A stretch of DNA of 64,000 bases from Moritella sp. Urea-trap-13 (lineage in GTDB: Bacteria; Pseudomonadota; Gammaproteobacteria; Enterobacterales; Moritellaceae), in the NCBI RefSeq assembly GCF_002836355.1, contig NZ_PJCA01000031.1:372001-436000 (forward strand). The letters are read 5' to 3'. The notes beneath the pieces were generated by a model. That model was not told the origin of the DNA and searched no databases. It was given only the letters and a program-made list of their open reading frames with translations. Made by a program: the position numbers and the translations under genes. This document shows, piece by piece, positions 34,454-44,733 of this stretch; within the stretch, counting starts at the first letter, position 1; every line of letters starts with the position of its first letter.

Positions 34454-37400
34454 TTAGATTGCTGGCTTTACTTCACCAGCGGATTTAGCACATTCAATAG
34501 CATGTTGCTTATCACTTTCTTCCAACTCTTCGTCTTCAACGAATGTCGGTAATGGTTTATGTTCAGTCGCAAGGAATGAATAAATTACCGGTAAGATGAA
34601 TAGTGTAAACAATGTACCGATAGCAAGACCAGATACGATCACAATACCAATACTAAAGCGCTGTTCTGCACCTGCACCAGTGGCATACATTAACGGAATA
34701 AGACCCGCAATCATTGCTGCCGTTGTCATTAGAATTGGACGTAAACGTACTTTAGCCGCTTCAATTACAGCATCTGTTCGGTTCTTTCCGTGATGTAGCT
34801 GTTCTTCTTTTGCTACTTCACAGATCAAGATACCGTGCTTAGTAATCAAACCGACGAGGGTAATCAAACCAACCTGAGAATAGATATTCATGGTTGATAG
34901 ACCCCAAGCCAGAGATACTAACGCCCCAGATACAGCAAGTGGTACAGATACCATGATAACTAAAGGATCACGCGCTGATTCAAATTGAATCGCAAGTACA
35001 AGGTAAATGATAGCCAATGCAAGCGCAAAGGTCATATACAAAGCACTACCTTCAGTTACGAACTGACGTGATTCACCCATAAAGTCATAACGGTAACCTT
35101 TTGGAAGCATCGTTGAAGCTGTATTTTCGAACCATGAAATTGCATCGCCCATCGCTACACCAGGGCTAGGTACAGCACCAATTGTTGCTGAGTTAAGTTG
35201 GTTAAAGTGAGGAAGTGAACGCGGTTCTGCAACTACATCAATGGTAATTAAGCTGCCTAGTGGTACTGCGCGGCCATCAGCTGCACGTACGTAGTAGCTA
35301 TTCATTGACTCCGGATTCAAACGGTATTTACGTTCAACTTGAGGAATAACCTCGTAAGAACGACCATTTAAATCAATACGGTTAACGTAACCGTCAGACA
35401 TCATCGTACTTAAGGTTATACCAATGTCTTGCATGGTAATACCGTAAGCGCCGGCTTTGTCTTTATCAATATTAATCTTCATTGTTGCTGAGTCGTAGTT
35501 AAGATCTAAATCAGAATAAACGAAGAGTGGGTTAGCTTGTAATTTCGTCAATACGTCTGTTGCTACTTGGAATAGACTTTCAAAACTATTCGGTGTAGTA
35601 ATAACAAATTGAACGGGTAGGCCTGAACCTGCACCTGGTAATTCAGGCATTTGGAAAGCAATAACCGACATGCCCGGTACATCTTTAACTAAACCTGTTA
35701 CACGTTTAACAACCTCAGCTTGGCTTGCTTCACGCTGGCTCCAAGGAACTAGCGATGCAATACCTAATGCTTGGTTTGAGCTAGGTACACCAGAGAAGAT
35801 CTGAGCATAAGCAATTTCAGGTTGTTCGTTTAGCTTTGCGTTAACTTCACTCATCGAGTTTTCAATGTAATCTAAGTTAGCATTTGATGGTGCAGTACCC
35901 ATCATCATCATTACACCTTTGTCTTCCGACGGTGCAAGTTCGCTTGGAATAAATTTAAATAACATTGGCATTGCTGCGAATACGATAAGAGCAAATGCAA
36001 TCATTACTGGACGTTTGTGCATTACTGCACTAATCATCTTCTCATAACGATTAGTCATACGCTCAAGGAAAGCATGTACAGTTTTTTCAAATCTGTTTGG
36101 TTTTGCGTTTGCTAACAATATTTTAGAACACATCATTGGTGACAATGTCAGTGCTAAAATACCAGAGATGAATACCGCACCCGCTAAGGTAAGCGCGAAC
36201 TCTTTAAATAATGCCCCTGTAATACCACCCATTAACGCAATCGGCGCATATACTGCACCCAGTGTTAATGTCATTGCGATAACTGGTACGGCTATTTCAC
36301 GTGTACCGATTACGGCGGCTCGGAAAGGTGATTCGCCGAGTTTAATATGGCGATCAATATTTTCTAATACTACAATCGCGTCATCTACAACCAGACCAAT
36401 CGCCAGTACCATCGCCAGCAGTGTCATTAAGTTCCAAGAGAAACCAAACATCTGCATAACCATCGCAACACCAATAAGTGACAATGGAATCGTTACAATA
36501 GGAATGATTACTGCACGGAGTGAACCAAGAAATAAGGTAATAACCACGATAACGATAAGTGCTGCTTCGATAATGGTTTTAATTACTTCTTTGATTGATT
36601 CATTGATCGCAACCGTTGAGTCATACATCACGTTCATGTTGATGTTTGTTGGCAAGTTACGTTCTAGTTCAGGTAGTAATTCTAATACGTCAGCAGCGAT
36701 ATTAATTGGGTTTGCTGTTGGTGCTGCATTAACCGCGGCAACAACGGCTTCTTTACCGTTTGCTGATGCTCGATAAACGTCATGACTCTTCTCTAAAGTA
36801 ACTTTTGCAATGTCACTTAAGCGAATAACTTCACCTTTATCTGTTGAAACAACAAGACGTTCAAGATCTTCAACACTGCTTACTTGGGTATCGGCATTAC
36901 CATTGTAAAGCACGAATTCACCAACGGCTTGACCTGTTGCAGACTGGTAGTTATTACTATTCAGTACACCCATAATTTCGGTTGCGGTAAGGTCATAAGC
37001 TGCCATTTTTAATGGATCTAACCAAACACGTAGTGCGTATTTAATACCACCGTACATGTCTACTTTAGAAACACCATTAATGGTGAACAGCTGAGGGTTG
37101 ATTACACGATCAAGATAATCGGTTACCTGACTAGAAGATAGTTCATCACTGCTAAAGGCAATATACATTACCGCAGTCGTAGAACCCGTAGACATCGTCA
37201 CCGTTGGATCTTCAGCTTCTTTTGGCAGTTGTGAACGAACAGAGTTCGTTTTGGCCAAAATATCAGAGAGTGCTGCGTTCGGATCGGTATTTAACTTCAT
37301 CGTAATGGTAATTGTTGAACTACCTAATACACTAGATGACGTCATAAAGTCGATATTATCGGCTTGGGCTACCGCTTGCTCTAAGGGCTGAGTAATAAAG

Positions 37401-37582
37401 CCTTGGATCAAGTCGGCGCTGGCACCGTAGTAGCCAGTTGTTACGGTAACAACCGTATTGGTCATGTCAGGGTATTCTCGAACCTGCATTTTGAAAATTG
37501 CTTGAACACCAAGCAATGCGATCAAAAAGCTGATAGATACCGCTAGAACAGGACGCTTGATAAATATATCAGTAAAGCGCAT
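34454..37582 (-). CDS. RND-family (HAE1) multidrug efflux pump, inner-membrane subunit
   Basis: A 1042-aa pump with twelve membrane helices and two large periplasmic loops in the AcrB pattern. N-terminal MRFTDIFIKRPVLAVSISFL and the helix-4 Asp pair in GLVVDDAIVVLENIDRH (proton relay) are present. FGFSWNLMTLLAMVLAIG precedes. It exports drugs or other amphiphiles by proton exchange with an adaptor and an outer-membrane channel. No outer-membrane channel gene lies in the operon, so TolC or another channel is likely shared. It follows the adaptor gene by 11 bp. Confidence 0.93.
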   Translation of the reverse strand: MRFTDIFIKRPVLAVSISFLIALLGVQAIFKMQVREYPDMTNTVVTVTTGYYGASADLIQGFITQPLEQAVAQADNIDFMTSSSVLGSSTITITMKLNTDPNAALSDILAKTNSVRSQLPKEAEDPTVTMSTGSTTAVMYIAFSSDELSSSQVTDYLDRVINPQLFTINGVSKVDMYGGIKYALRVWLDPLKMAAYDLTATEIMGVLNSNNYQSATGQAVGEFVLYNGNADTQVSSVEDLERLVVSTDKGEVIRLSDIAKVTLEKSHDVYRASANGKEAVVAAVNAAPTANPINIAADVLELLPELERNLPTNINMNVMYDSTVAINESIKEVIKTIIEAALIVIVVITLFLGSLRAVIIPIVTIPLSLIGVAMVMQMFGFSWNLMTLLAMVLAIGLVVDDAIVVLENIDRHIKLGESPFRAAVIGTREIAVPVIAMTLTLGAVYAPIALMGGITGALFKEFALTLAGAVFISGILALTLSPMMCSKILLANAKPNRFEKTVHAFLERMTNRYEKMISAVMHKRPVMIAFALIVFAAMPMLFKFIPSELAPSEDKGVMMMMGTAPSNANLDYIENSMSEVNAKLNEQPEIAYAQIFSGVPSSNQALGIASLVPWSQREASQAEVVKRVTGLVKDVPGMSVIAFQMPELPGAGSGLPVQFVITTPNSFESLFQVATDVLTKLQANPLFVYSDLDLNYDSATMKINIDKDKAGAYGITMQDIGITLSTMMSDGYVNRIDLNGRSYEVIPQVERKYRLNPESMNSYYVRAADGRAVPLGSLITIDVVAEPRSLPHFNQLNSATIGAVPSPGVAMGDAISWFENTASTMLPKGYRYDFMGESRQFVTEGSALYMTFALALAIIYLVLAIQFESARDPLVIMVSVPLAVSGALVSLAWGLSTMNIYSQVGLITLVGLITKHGILICEVAKEEQLHHGKNRTDAVIEAAKVRLRPILMTTAAMIAGLIPLMYATGAGAEQRFSIGIVIVSGLAIGTLFTLFILPVIYSFLATEHKPLPTFVEDEELEESDKQHAIECAKSAGEVKPAI

Positions 37583-37593
37583 GTATCCTCCGA

Positions 37594-38703
37594 TTAAAGC
37601 ATTGGTGTTTCAGCAGGTACTTTCAATGTATCGTTTTCAATAATACGCACTTTAGCGTTATTACTTAAACGTACTTGACCTGATGTGACGATTTTGTCAC
37701 CGGCTTTAACGCCTTTCAATACATGAGCGATTGCATCAATACGTTCGCCAACTTTGACAACCGATTGTGTTACACGTAAGTCGCCGTTGTCGTCTTCACG
37801 AACGATGTATACATTGTCACCGTAAAGTGTAAATGTGATCGCTGTTTGTGGAACCGTAATTTGCTTTTCGACTGTTGGTAAGATGACATTTGCACGTGCA
37901 AACATACCTGAACGAAGTTGTGAATCGTTGTTTGGAATATCGGCTTGGATTTGAATTAAACCACTTTGATAGTTTACAGCAGGCTCGATAGCACTAATTT
38001 TACCACTGAATGCTGTTTCAGGATAAGAATCAACAAAAATCTCAACCACTTGACCTAAATAAACTTTTGAAATTTGAGTTTGTGGCACAGTGAATCGAAG
38101 ACGCATAACACTGCTATCTTCTAAACGTACAATTGATGTACCTACAGATAAAAATTCACCTAAAAATACATTACGTAAACCAACTTCGCCATCGAACGGT
38201 GCCGTAATTTGGCGACGCTCAATAACTGCTTTTTGGCTTTCGATATCAGCAAGTAGTGAAGAGTAAGCCGCTTCAGATTCATCCAACGCTTCTTTTGACA
38301 CCGCATTTTTCTTATAAAGTGCTTCGTAGCGTAAGAATTTAGATTTAGAAGCGTTTAGTTTTGCTTGCGAACTTTTTAGGTTTGCTTTTTCTACGCGAGA
38401 GTCAAGATTAACCAGTAATTGACCTTTGGTTACTTTGGTACCTGAATCAAATGAGATGCGATCGATTTTACCCGCGATTTCGTTAGAAATTTCTACACCT
38501 TGGTTAGGTTCGATAAAACCAATAGCTTGAATAGTTGGGATCCAGTCTGAAGTCTTGATATCAACAACGGTAACTGGAAATTCCGGTTCAGGTCTATTGG
38601 CCATAAATTCAGCAATTTTTTGCTGTTTAAAAATATTAAAACCAATCACACTGCCAAACAAGGCGAGTGCGATTAGTAACATGGCTAAGGTCCACTTTTT
38701 CAT
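37594..38703 (-). CDS. RND efflux periplasmic adaptor (membrane fusion protein)
   Basis: A 369-aa adaptor with one N-terminal membrane anchor (AMLLIALALFGSVIGFNIF) and no lipobox, so it is anchored by the helix. A biotinyl-lipoyl-like domain (GVEISNEIAGKIDRISFDSGTKV near 70 and APFDGEVGLRNV near 170), a helical hairpin (ANLKSSQAKLNASKSKFLRYEAL) and the beta-barrel and membrane-proximal parts follow. It should couple the RND pump to an outer-membrane channel. First gene of the operon; a candidate promoter lies upstream. Confidence 0.92.
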   Translation of the reverse strand: MKKWTLAMLLIALALFGSVIGFNIFKQQKIAEFMANRPEPEFPVTVVDIKTSDWIPTIQAIGFIEPNQGVEISNEIAGKIDRISFDSGTKVTKGQLLVNLDSRVEKANLKSSQAKLNASKSKFLRYEALYKKNAVSKEALDESEAAYSSLLADIESQKAVIERRQITAPFDGEVGLRNVFLGEFLSVGTSIVRLEDSSVMRLRFTVPQTQISKVYLGQVVEIFVDSYPETAFSGKISAIEPAVNYQSGLIQIQADIPNNDSQLRSGMFARANVILPTVEKQITVPQTAITFTLYGDNVYIVREDDNGDLRVTQSVVKVGERIDAIAHVLKGVKAGDKIVTSGQVRLSNNAKVRIIENDTLKVPAETPML

Positions 38704-39017
38704 GACTAGATTAACTCCGGGGTGTTATACATATATTATAAATTCTGATATGAAACTGAGCCTGTCTTCGCTGTATCGGTTAAAGATGACTTTCGCTGAA
38801 AGCTCGTTCAGAGGTGTGTTTGTTATACCTATTTTAGATATTAACCAGCCTCAATCAAGCATTTTGTCTATTAAAATAATTTATTTACGTATATTTACCA
38901 AATAGGTAGTTTTACTTGTTTTTTTATTGACAATGGCGTCGAAATCGTGACAGCCAACTGCTTTAATTTTAGTCTTTTAAGGCTGTTTTTAGCACTTTAT
39001 TTTTTAGGGCTAACATT
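38704..39017 (-). other. AT-rich intergenic region between radD and the efflux operon
   Basis: These 314 bp hold no convincing gene. On the minus strand TTGATT-16-TAAAAT at 38831-38858 is a plausible sigma70 promoter for the adaptor-pump operon. No strong terminator for radD and no repeat stands out. Confidence 0.4.
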
Positions 39018-40733
39018 CTAATGCTGATTGGCTTTTCTATAATTACCTTTGTAATCAAATATACGATGTTCAATTTTCCAGAAATACTTTTCTTTTTTGG
39101 CTATCACGAAATCTGGTGCTACAAACCCTTGTATTTGAACTGCAATTTGTTCTGCAGTTGTGGCTGTGGTAGGTGCGCCAGTCACGGTTCTTGAAAATAT
39201 GCTGAAGAAACGTTGGCGTTGCTTATTGTTACTGAAGTAAAAGCTTTCTTTAACGACATCACCGTCTTCATCATGGTAATTGAGTTTGACTTTATCACCG
39301 TCTGCTTGTGCTGAAATCCCTGAACAACGCAGCACTTTACGATCTTTCAATTGCAGTGCTTTTTTCAATTGATTGTCTGGATCGATTAAATCTACATGGC
39401 ATTGCTGACAGGCACGCGCTGCAATATCATTTTCAGCATTACACTGTGGGCATTGCTTATATTTGAAACGGTAATTGCATTGTTCTTCACTGCCATTACT
39501 GAGTTCGATTAATCCTTGGCAACGGCGACCATAATGCTCAATGATGTCACCATCGGCATCAGTTATTCCCCAAAACAGATTGGCGAAATCACAACTCGGG
39601 CAGGGGACTTGTACTAGGTCGCTGTTGCTGTTTGGTTTGGTTGAACCGATCTCAGGTTGGTATAAATCAAATCCGTTACCCGCGTAATCAATAATCAAAC
39701 AATCAGTTTTACCTTCAGCAAGACGTAAACCACGGCCCGCGATTTGTTGATATAAACTGACCGAGTCTGTACGGCGTAAAATAGCAATCACATCGACATG
39801 TGGGGCATCAAACCCGGTGGTCAATACCGATACATTCACCAAGTATTTGACTTCTTTGGCTTTGAATTGGCGGATCAGTTCATCGCGTTCTTTAATGGTG
39901 GTTTTACCTGTGACTATCGCGGCTTGCTCATCAGGTAATTGCTTAAATATTTCTTGTGCATGTTTAATGCTAGCGGCAAAGATCATAATGCCTTCACGAT
40001 TAGCTGCAAGTTCGATTAATTGCTTACAGATCGCATGGGTTACACGGGGGCTCTTAGCTAAAAATTGATCCAGTTGTACTTCATTATATTCCAGTGGCAA
40101 GTCATCGAATTGGTAACGGGCAACAGGTGCATCGATTACGGTTGGTGTCGTTAAGAACCCTTTTTGCACTAAATAGCGCAGTGGTAATTCAAAAATACAG
40201 CTTTCAAAGGGGGTTTCGTCTTCTGTTCTGACATAACCTTGATAATGCTTTTTATAAATCCAGCCTTTGTCTAAACGGTAAGGTGTGGCAGTAAGGCCAA
40301 GTACTTTTAGTTTTGGGTTGGTTTTTTTTAAATGGCTGATGACTTTTTGATATTGGCTGTCTTCACTCAAGCTGACGCGGTGACATTCATCAATAATCAG
40401 CAAGGAGAAGAAACCATCAAACTTATCCAGATTGCGGCTTAATGATTGCACGCTGGCAAAGGTGGTTTTAAGACCATGCTGTTTTTTTCCTAATCCGGCG
40501 GCAAAGATACCTGCTTCAAAACCATCATGCTCAAATTTACTGTGATTTTGCTCCACAAGTTCTTTTACATGCGCAAGGATCAGCACCGGGTGTTTTGCTA
40601 GGCGGGCCAATTCCGCCAGTACATGACTTTTACCTGCGCCTGTAGGCAGTGTAATAACAGCAGGTTGATCCGATTTTCTAAAGTGAGCTAAAGCGGCATC
40701 GACAGCAGCTTGTTGGTAATCGCGAAGAGGCAT
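39018..40733 (-). CDS. radD: RadD (YejH) superfamily 2 DNA helicase
   Basis: A 571-aa superfamily 2 ATPase. Walker A TLPTGAGKS (residues 29-37), DECH near 136, TATP near 168, and the helicase C-terminal motif QQIAGRGLR near 330 are all visible. The C-terminal third carries several Cys pairs (CPSC, CPQC, CQQC) that may bind zinc. In E. coli RadD interacts with SSB and RecA and aids double-strand break repair and post-replication tolerance. Length is close to E. coli RadD (586 aa). It stands alone on the minus strand. Confidence 0.92.
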   Translation of the reverse strand: MPLRDYQQAAVDAALAHFRKSDQPAVITLPTGAGKSHVLAELARLAKHPVLILAHVKELVEQNHSKFEHDGFEAGIFAAGLGKKQHGLKTTFASVQSLSRNLDKFDGFFSLLIIDECHRVSLSEDSQYQKVISHLKKTNPKLKVLGLTATPYRLDKGWIYKKHYQGYVRTEDETPFESCIFELPLRYLVQKGFLTTPTVIDAPVARYQFDDLPLEYNEVQLDQFLAKSPRVTHAICKQLIELAANREGIMIFAASIKHAQEIFKQLPDEQAAIVTGKTTIKERDELIRQFKAKEVKYLVNVSVLTTGFDAPHVDVIAILRRTDSVSLYQQIAGRGLRLAEGKTDCLIIDYAGNGFDLYQPEIGSTKPNSNSDLVQVPCPSCDFANLFWGITDADGDIIEHYGRRCQGLIELSNGSEEQCNYRFKYKQCPQCNAENDIAARACQQCHVDLIDPDNQLKKALQLKDRKVLRCSGISAQADGDKVKLNYHDEDGDVVKESFYFSNNKQRQRFFSIFSRTVTGAPTTATTAEQIAVQIQGFVAPDFVIAKKEKYFWKIEHRIFDYKGNYRKANQH

Positions 40734-40931
40734 ATCTAATTTGTCATTATTAAGTTAGTACAGTAAGTGCATACAGTATAGCGCAAAGGTAAATATGTTT
40801 GTTCTAAAATTCATGATGTTAATGGCTTGTTCTGAAATTGGCAAAGTATTGTGCTATTTTTGAGGTGGGTCTAACGTATTGTTAATGCTAAAGCGTATAG
40901 TGAGACTTAAATAAGTATTTAGGAGTAATTC

Positions 40932-42146
40932 ATGATCCCTCAAGCTTTCATTTATGACGCAATTCGCACGCCGCGCGGTTTGGGAAAATCCAGTGGTGCT
41001 TTGCATGAAGTCAAACCGGTTAATCTTTTAGCTGATTTACTTAATCATTTACAGGCACGAAACGGTTTTGATACGGATGCGGTTGATGACATCGTATTAG
41101 GTTGTGTCACGCCGATAGGTGAGCAAGGTGCTGACATAGCTAAAACAGCGGCACTTGTTGCTGGTTGGAAAGATAATGTAGCGGGGGTGAGTTTAAATCG
41201 ATTTTGTGCTTCAGGACTCGAATCAGTCAATATGGCGGCGATGAAAATCCGCTCTGGCTGGGAACATTTGGTGATAGCTGGCGGTATCGAATCTATGTCT
41301 CGGGTTAAAATGGGCGCTGATGGTGGCGCTTGGTCGATGGATCCTGAGACCAGTTTAGCGACTGATTACATGCCGCAAGGTATAGGTGCTGATTTAATCG
41401 CTACACTTGATGGTTATAGCCGTGAAGATGTTGACGCATTTGCAGCACGCTCACACCAACGTGCCACTGCTGCTTGGCAACGTGGTGCATTCGCTAACTC
41501 AGTGCTCCCTGTGCACGATCGCAACGGTATGTTATTACTTGATAAAGACCAGCTTGTTAGACCTGATTGTTCTGTTACTTCTCTCGGTAAACTAAAACCT
41601 GCGTTTGCGTATCTTGGTCAGACTGTGTTTGATAGTGTTGCTAAACGGCGTTATCCGCAAGTCGGACAAATTCAACATGTCCATACCCCTGGTAATGCTT
41701 CTGGTATTGTTGATGGTGCAGCATTAGTGCTGGTGGGTAGCGCTGAGGCTGGCGTTCAATGGGGTTTAAAACCTAGGGCGCGAGTCGTCGCGACTGCGGT
41801 GGTTGGCGCAGATCCTACCATCATGTTAACTGGGCCAGTGCCTGCAACCCAAAAAGCATTAGCATTAGCAGGACTAACTATTAACGATATTGATTTGTTT
41901 GAGGTAAATGAAGCGTTTGCGGCTGTTGTCATGCGTTTTATGAGTGAACTGAATATCTCGCCTGATATTGTTAATGTCAACGGCGGCTCTATTGCTATGG
42001 GCCATCCGTTGGGGGCAACTGGTGCGATTATTTTAGGGACGTTATTAGATGAATTAGAAGCACGTAATTTGAAACGTGGCCTTGTAACCTTGTGTGTCGG
42101 TGGAGGCATGGGGATAGCAACAATTATTGAACGTGTAGAGGGATAA
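40932..42146 (+). CDS. acetyl-CoA acyltransferase (thiolase)
   Basis: A 404-aa thiolase that cleaves 3-ketoacyl-CoA, or condenses acetyl-CoA. It contains the nucleophile [12 protein letters not shown] near residue 91, NEAFAAV near 327, [12 protein letters not shown] near 358, and [13 protein letters not shown] with the second catalytic Cys near 389. It precedes a FadJ/FadB-type multifunctional gene by 2 bp, in fadI-fadJ order, but is shorter than E. coli FadI (436 aa). Ribosome site GGAG 7 nt upstream. Chain-length preference cannot be read from sequence. Confidence 0.92.
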   Translation: MIPQAFIYDAIRTPRGLGKSSGALHEVKPVNLLADLLNHLQARNGFDTDAVDDIVLGCVTPIGEQGADIAKTAALVAGWKDNVAGVSLNRFCASGLESVNMAAMKIRSGWEHLVIAGGIESMSRVKMGADGGAWSMDPETSLATDYMPQGIGADLIATLDGYSREDVDAFAARSHQRATAAWQRGAFANSVLPVHDRNGMLLLDKDQLVRPDCSVTSLGKLKPAFAYLGQTVFDSVAKRRYPQVGQIQHVHTPGNASGIVDGAALVLVGSAEAGVQWGLKPRARVVATAVVGADPTIMLTGPVPATQKALALAGLTINDIDLFEVNEAFAAVVMRFMSELNISPDIVNVNGGSIAMGHPLGATGAIILGTLLDELEARNLKRGLVTLCVGGGMGIATIIERVEG

Positions 42147-42148
42147 CT

Positions 42149-44284
42149 ATGCCATTAATTAGTAGTACGTCATCAATTCGTGTAAAGCAAGATGATGCAG
42201 GGATCGTGCATTTAATTTTCGATAAACCTGACTCAAAGGTGAACTTACTTGATCGCAGTTTTATTGATGACTATGTGACGACAGTTAAAAGACTTAAACA
42301 AATGACGTTTACTGGTGTTGTCCTGCGTTCTGCGAAAAGCAGTTTTTTTGCGGGTGGTGATATAACGCAACTAAGTCACAGCGTAGAGCAAGACATCGAA
42401 GCAAGCTTCCAGTTATTGTCGTCGTTGAAAGAGGCAATGCGCTGGCTAGAAACGTGTGGGAAACCGGTTGTTGCTTGTATTAATGGTGCTGCTCTTGGCA
42501 GTGGCTGGGAATTAGCATTAGCCTGCCATTATCGCGTAGCGCTGGTGAAAAATGCGCAATTAGGTTTGCTGGCAGTAACGCTAGGTCTACCTGAAGTTAC
42601 ATTAGGTTTAATACCGGGTGTTGGTGGTGTTGTCAGAATGACACGACTATTAGGTTTTAAAGCGGCAATACCATATCTCCTTAAAGGTAAGCAATTTGAC
42701 AGTGAAGAGGGCTTCAAAATAGGCCTGATTGATAAAATAGCAACATCAAATGTGCAAATGATGGCGCAGGCTACAAGCTGGATCTTATCGCAGCAACTAG
42801 CTGTTTCCCAAACTTTTGATGTAAAAGATTATCAACTCCCCGGTGGTAATGTTAATTCTCCTGCTATTGCTAGTATGCTTGTGCAAGCGCCGGCAATGCT
42901 AAAGCAAAAAACACAAGGTAATCTACCCGCACCTGAAGCTATCTTATCAGTCATGATTGAATCGGCTGAAGTGGATGTTGAAACCGCGTTAAGATTAGAA
43001 ACGCGTTATTTTCTCCATGTGATCCGCGGTCAAGTGGCTAAAAATATGATCAATACGTTTTGGCATCAATATAATGAAGTCAAAGCGGGTGCATCTCGGC
43101 CGCTCGATCTGGCGGTGACGCAATTCAGTAAAGTCGGCATATTAGGGGCGGGCATGATGGGGGCTGGTATTGCTTATGCATTAGCAAGTCATGGCATCAC
43201 TGTGATACTAAAAGATATCAGTATCGAAAAGGCTGTTTTTGCTAAGTCATATACAGCTTCGATCTTAGCTAATTGTAAACTTCCAGACGAAGAAAAAGGC
43301 GCAATTTTAAAACGTATCATCCCCTCAAAAGAGCCCGCCGATTTAATTGGCTGCGATATGGTTATTGAGGCGGTTTTCGAAGATCGTAAGGTAAAGTCTC
43401 AAGCTATCACTGAGATATTAGCCACAGTGGGTGATGGATTGATTATGGCATCAAACACATCGACATTACCAATTTCTAGTTTAGCAACGGCATCAACAAA
43501 ACCCGAAAATTTTATTGGTTTACACTTCTTTTCTCCGGTGGATAAAATGCCGCTAGTAGAGATCATAAAAGGTGATAAAACGTCATCGGCGACATTGGCT
43601 GCCGCTTATGATTTAGTATTACAAATAGGAAAAGTACCTATCGTTGTTAATGATTGTCGCGGTTTTTTTACCTCGCGAGTATTTTTTACATATGTTTCTG
43701 AAGGTATGCGCATGTTAAGTGAGGGTATTCCTGCTGAAGTTATTGAGAATGCCGCAATTCAAGCTGGATTACCTGTGGGTCCCTTAGCTATCATCGATGA
43801 AGTGAGTTTGTCACTTATTGATAATGTACGGAATCAAGCCAGATTAGATTTTAAAGCAGAAGGCAAAGAGCGACTTGATAATCCTGCGGATACTGTTTTA
43901 GATAAGCTTTTAGCATTAAAACGGCTTGGCAAGTTAGCGGGTGCAGGTTTTTATGATTACAGCAGGCAAGGGCAGAAACAGCTATGGCCAGGTTTAGTTG
44001 CTGAATTTCCAACTCAAGATAACTGGGATATAGAAACAGTGAAAGACCGTTTGTTGTTTGTGCAATCTTTAGAAGCACTCCGAGCTTATGAAGAAGGCGT
44101 TGTAACAAGTACTCGTGATGCCAATATTGGTTCTATTTTCGGGTTAGGTTTTCCAGCTTGGACTGGCGGCGTTTTACAGTTTGTTGAGCATTATGGCGCG
44201 GATAACTTCAAGTGTCGAGCACAGCAACTGTGCGAGCAGTTCGGTCCACAATTCTCATCGGTAGCTGTGTTGTCGAAGTGGTAG
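42149..44284 (+). CDS. fadJ-like: multifunctional enoyl-CoA hydratase/3-hydroxyacyl-CoA dehydrogenase (FadJ/FadB-like)
   Basis: A 711-aa fusion. The N-terminal crotonase domain (about 1-200) has the oxyanion and Glu segments AALGSGWELALACHYR and LGLPEVTLGLIPGVGG. The dehydrogenase domain starts near 327 with the NAD-binding VGILGAGMMGAGIAYALASHG, then IGLHFFSPVDKMPLVEII with catalytic His near 470, and a C-terminal helical domain to the end. It should carry out beta-oxidation steps 2 and 3 with the upstream thiolase as a complex. Length fits FadJ (714 aa). No FadR-like site is convincing upstream. Confidence 0.9.
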   Translation: MPLISSTSSIRVKQDDAGIVHLIFDKPDSKVNLLDRSFIDDYVTTVKRLKQMTFTGVVLRSAKSSFFAGGDITQLSHSVEQDIEASFQLLSSLKEAMRWLETCGKPVVACINGAALGSGWELALACHYRVALVKNAQLGLLAVTLGLPEVTLGLIPGVGGVVRMTRLLGFKAAIPYLLKGKQFDSEEGFKIGLIDKIATSNVQMMAQATSWILSQQLAVSQTFDVKDYQLPGGNVNSPAIASMLVQAPAMLKQKTQGNLPAPEAILSVMIESAEVDVETALRLETRYFLHVIRGQVAKNMINTFWHQYNEVKAGASRPLDLAVTQFSKVGILGAGMMGAGIAYALASHGITVILKDISIEKAVFAKSYTASILANCKLPDEEKGAILKRIIPSKEPADLIGCDMVIEAVFEDRKVKSQAITEILATVGDGLIMASNTSTLPISSLATASTKPENFIGLHFFSPVDKMPLVEIIKGDKTSSATLAAAYDLVLQIGKVPIVVNDCRGFFTSRVFFTYVSEGMRMLSEGIPAEVIENAAIQAGLPVGPLAIIDEVSLSLIDNVRNQARLDFKAEGKERLDNPADTVLDKLLALKRLGKLAGAGFYDYSRQGQKQLWPGLVAEFPTQDNWDIETVKDRLLFVQSLEALRAYEEGVVTSTRDANIGSIFGLGFPAWTGGVLQFVEHYGADNFKCRAQQLCEQFGPQFSSVAVLSKW

Positions 44285-44395
44285 TGACAGGCATTACCTA
44301 ATTATCGGCCTGTATTTTGTGCTTGTTCATGTTTGATTCATATTAAGTGTATTAGTATGGTGGTTATCAATGACAGAGACTCAATAGGACTCCAG

Positions 44396-44629
44396 ATGAA
44401 AAATACCATTATAAACGTGATCACACTCTTTATTGGATTTATCAGTTTCGTATTTTTAACCAGCTTCGGTTTGGTATTAACTACAATGTTATTAATCGTT
44501 GGTTTTGTTGCTAAACCATTTCTAGTTAAAAATCTGAAACAAAAGTTAAGCCAAGTACAGGTGCAAAAATCGACGAATTCAGCTACAGGTACTGTATATG
44601 AAGGTAAATGTGAGCGAGTTAGTGAGTAA
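44396..44629 (+). CDS. small membrane protein of unknown function (77 aa)
   Basis: A 77-aa protein with a long hydrophobic region (residues 6-40, ITLFIGFISFVFLTSFGL and following) that could form one long or two short membrane helices, then a basic segment with KNLKQKLSQVQVQK and a polar tail. The start at 44396 has AGGAC 8 nt upstream; an in-frame start at 44333 lacks a site. Family not recognised. It lies between the beta-oxidation genes and the RIO kinase. Confidence 0.6.
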   Translation: MKNTIINVITLFIGFISFVFLTSFGLVLTTMLLIVGFVAKPFLVKNLKQKLSQVQVQKSTNSATGTVYEGKCERVSE

Positions 44630-44733
44630 ACATGAGAATACTGCGTATAAATTAGGCGATGGTGTTTTAAAACAAATTAACTTAATGTTATTATCCTAGA
44701 TTCATGTAACGGTTAATCAGGGGATAACAATTA

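Noticed and set aside
36168-36776. Long plus-strand frame (202 codons) inside the RND pump gene
   Set aside because: It is antisense to a clear HAE1 pump, lacks a ribosome site and has composition typical of a shadow frame.
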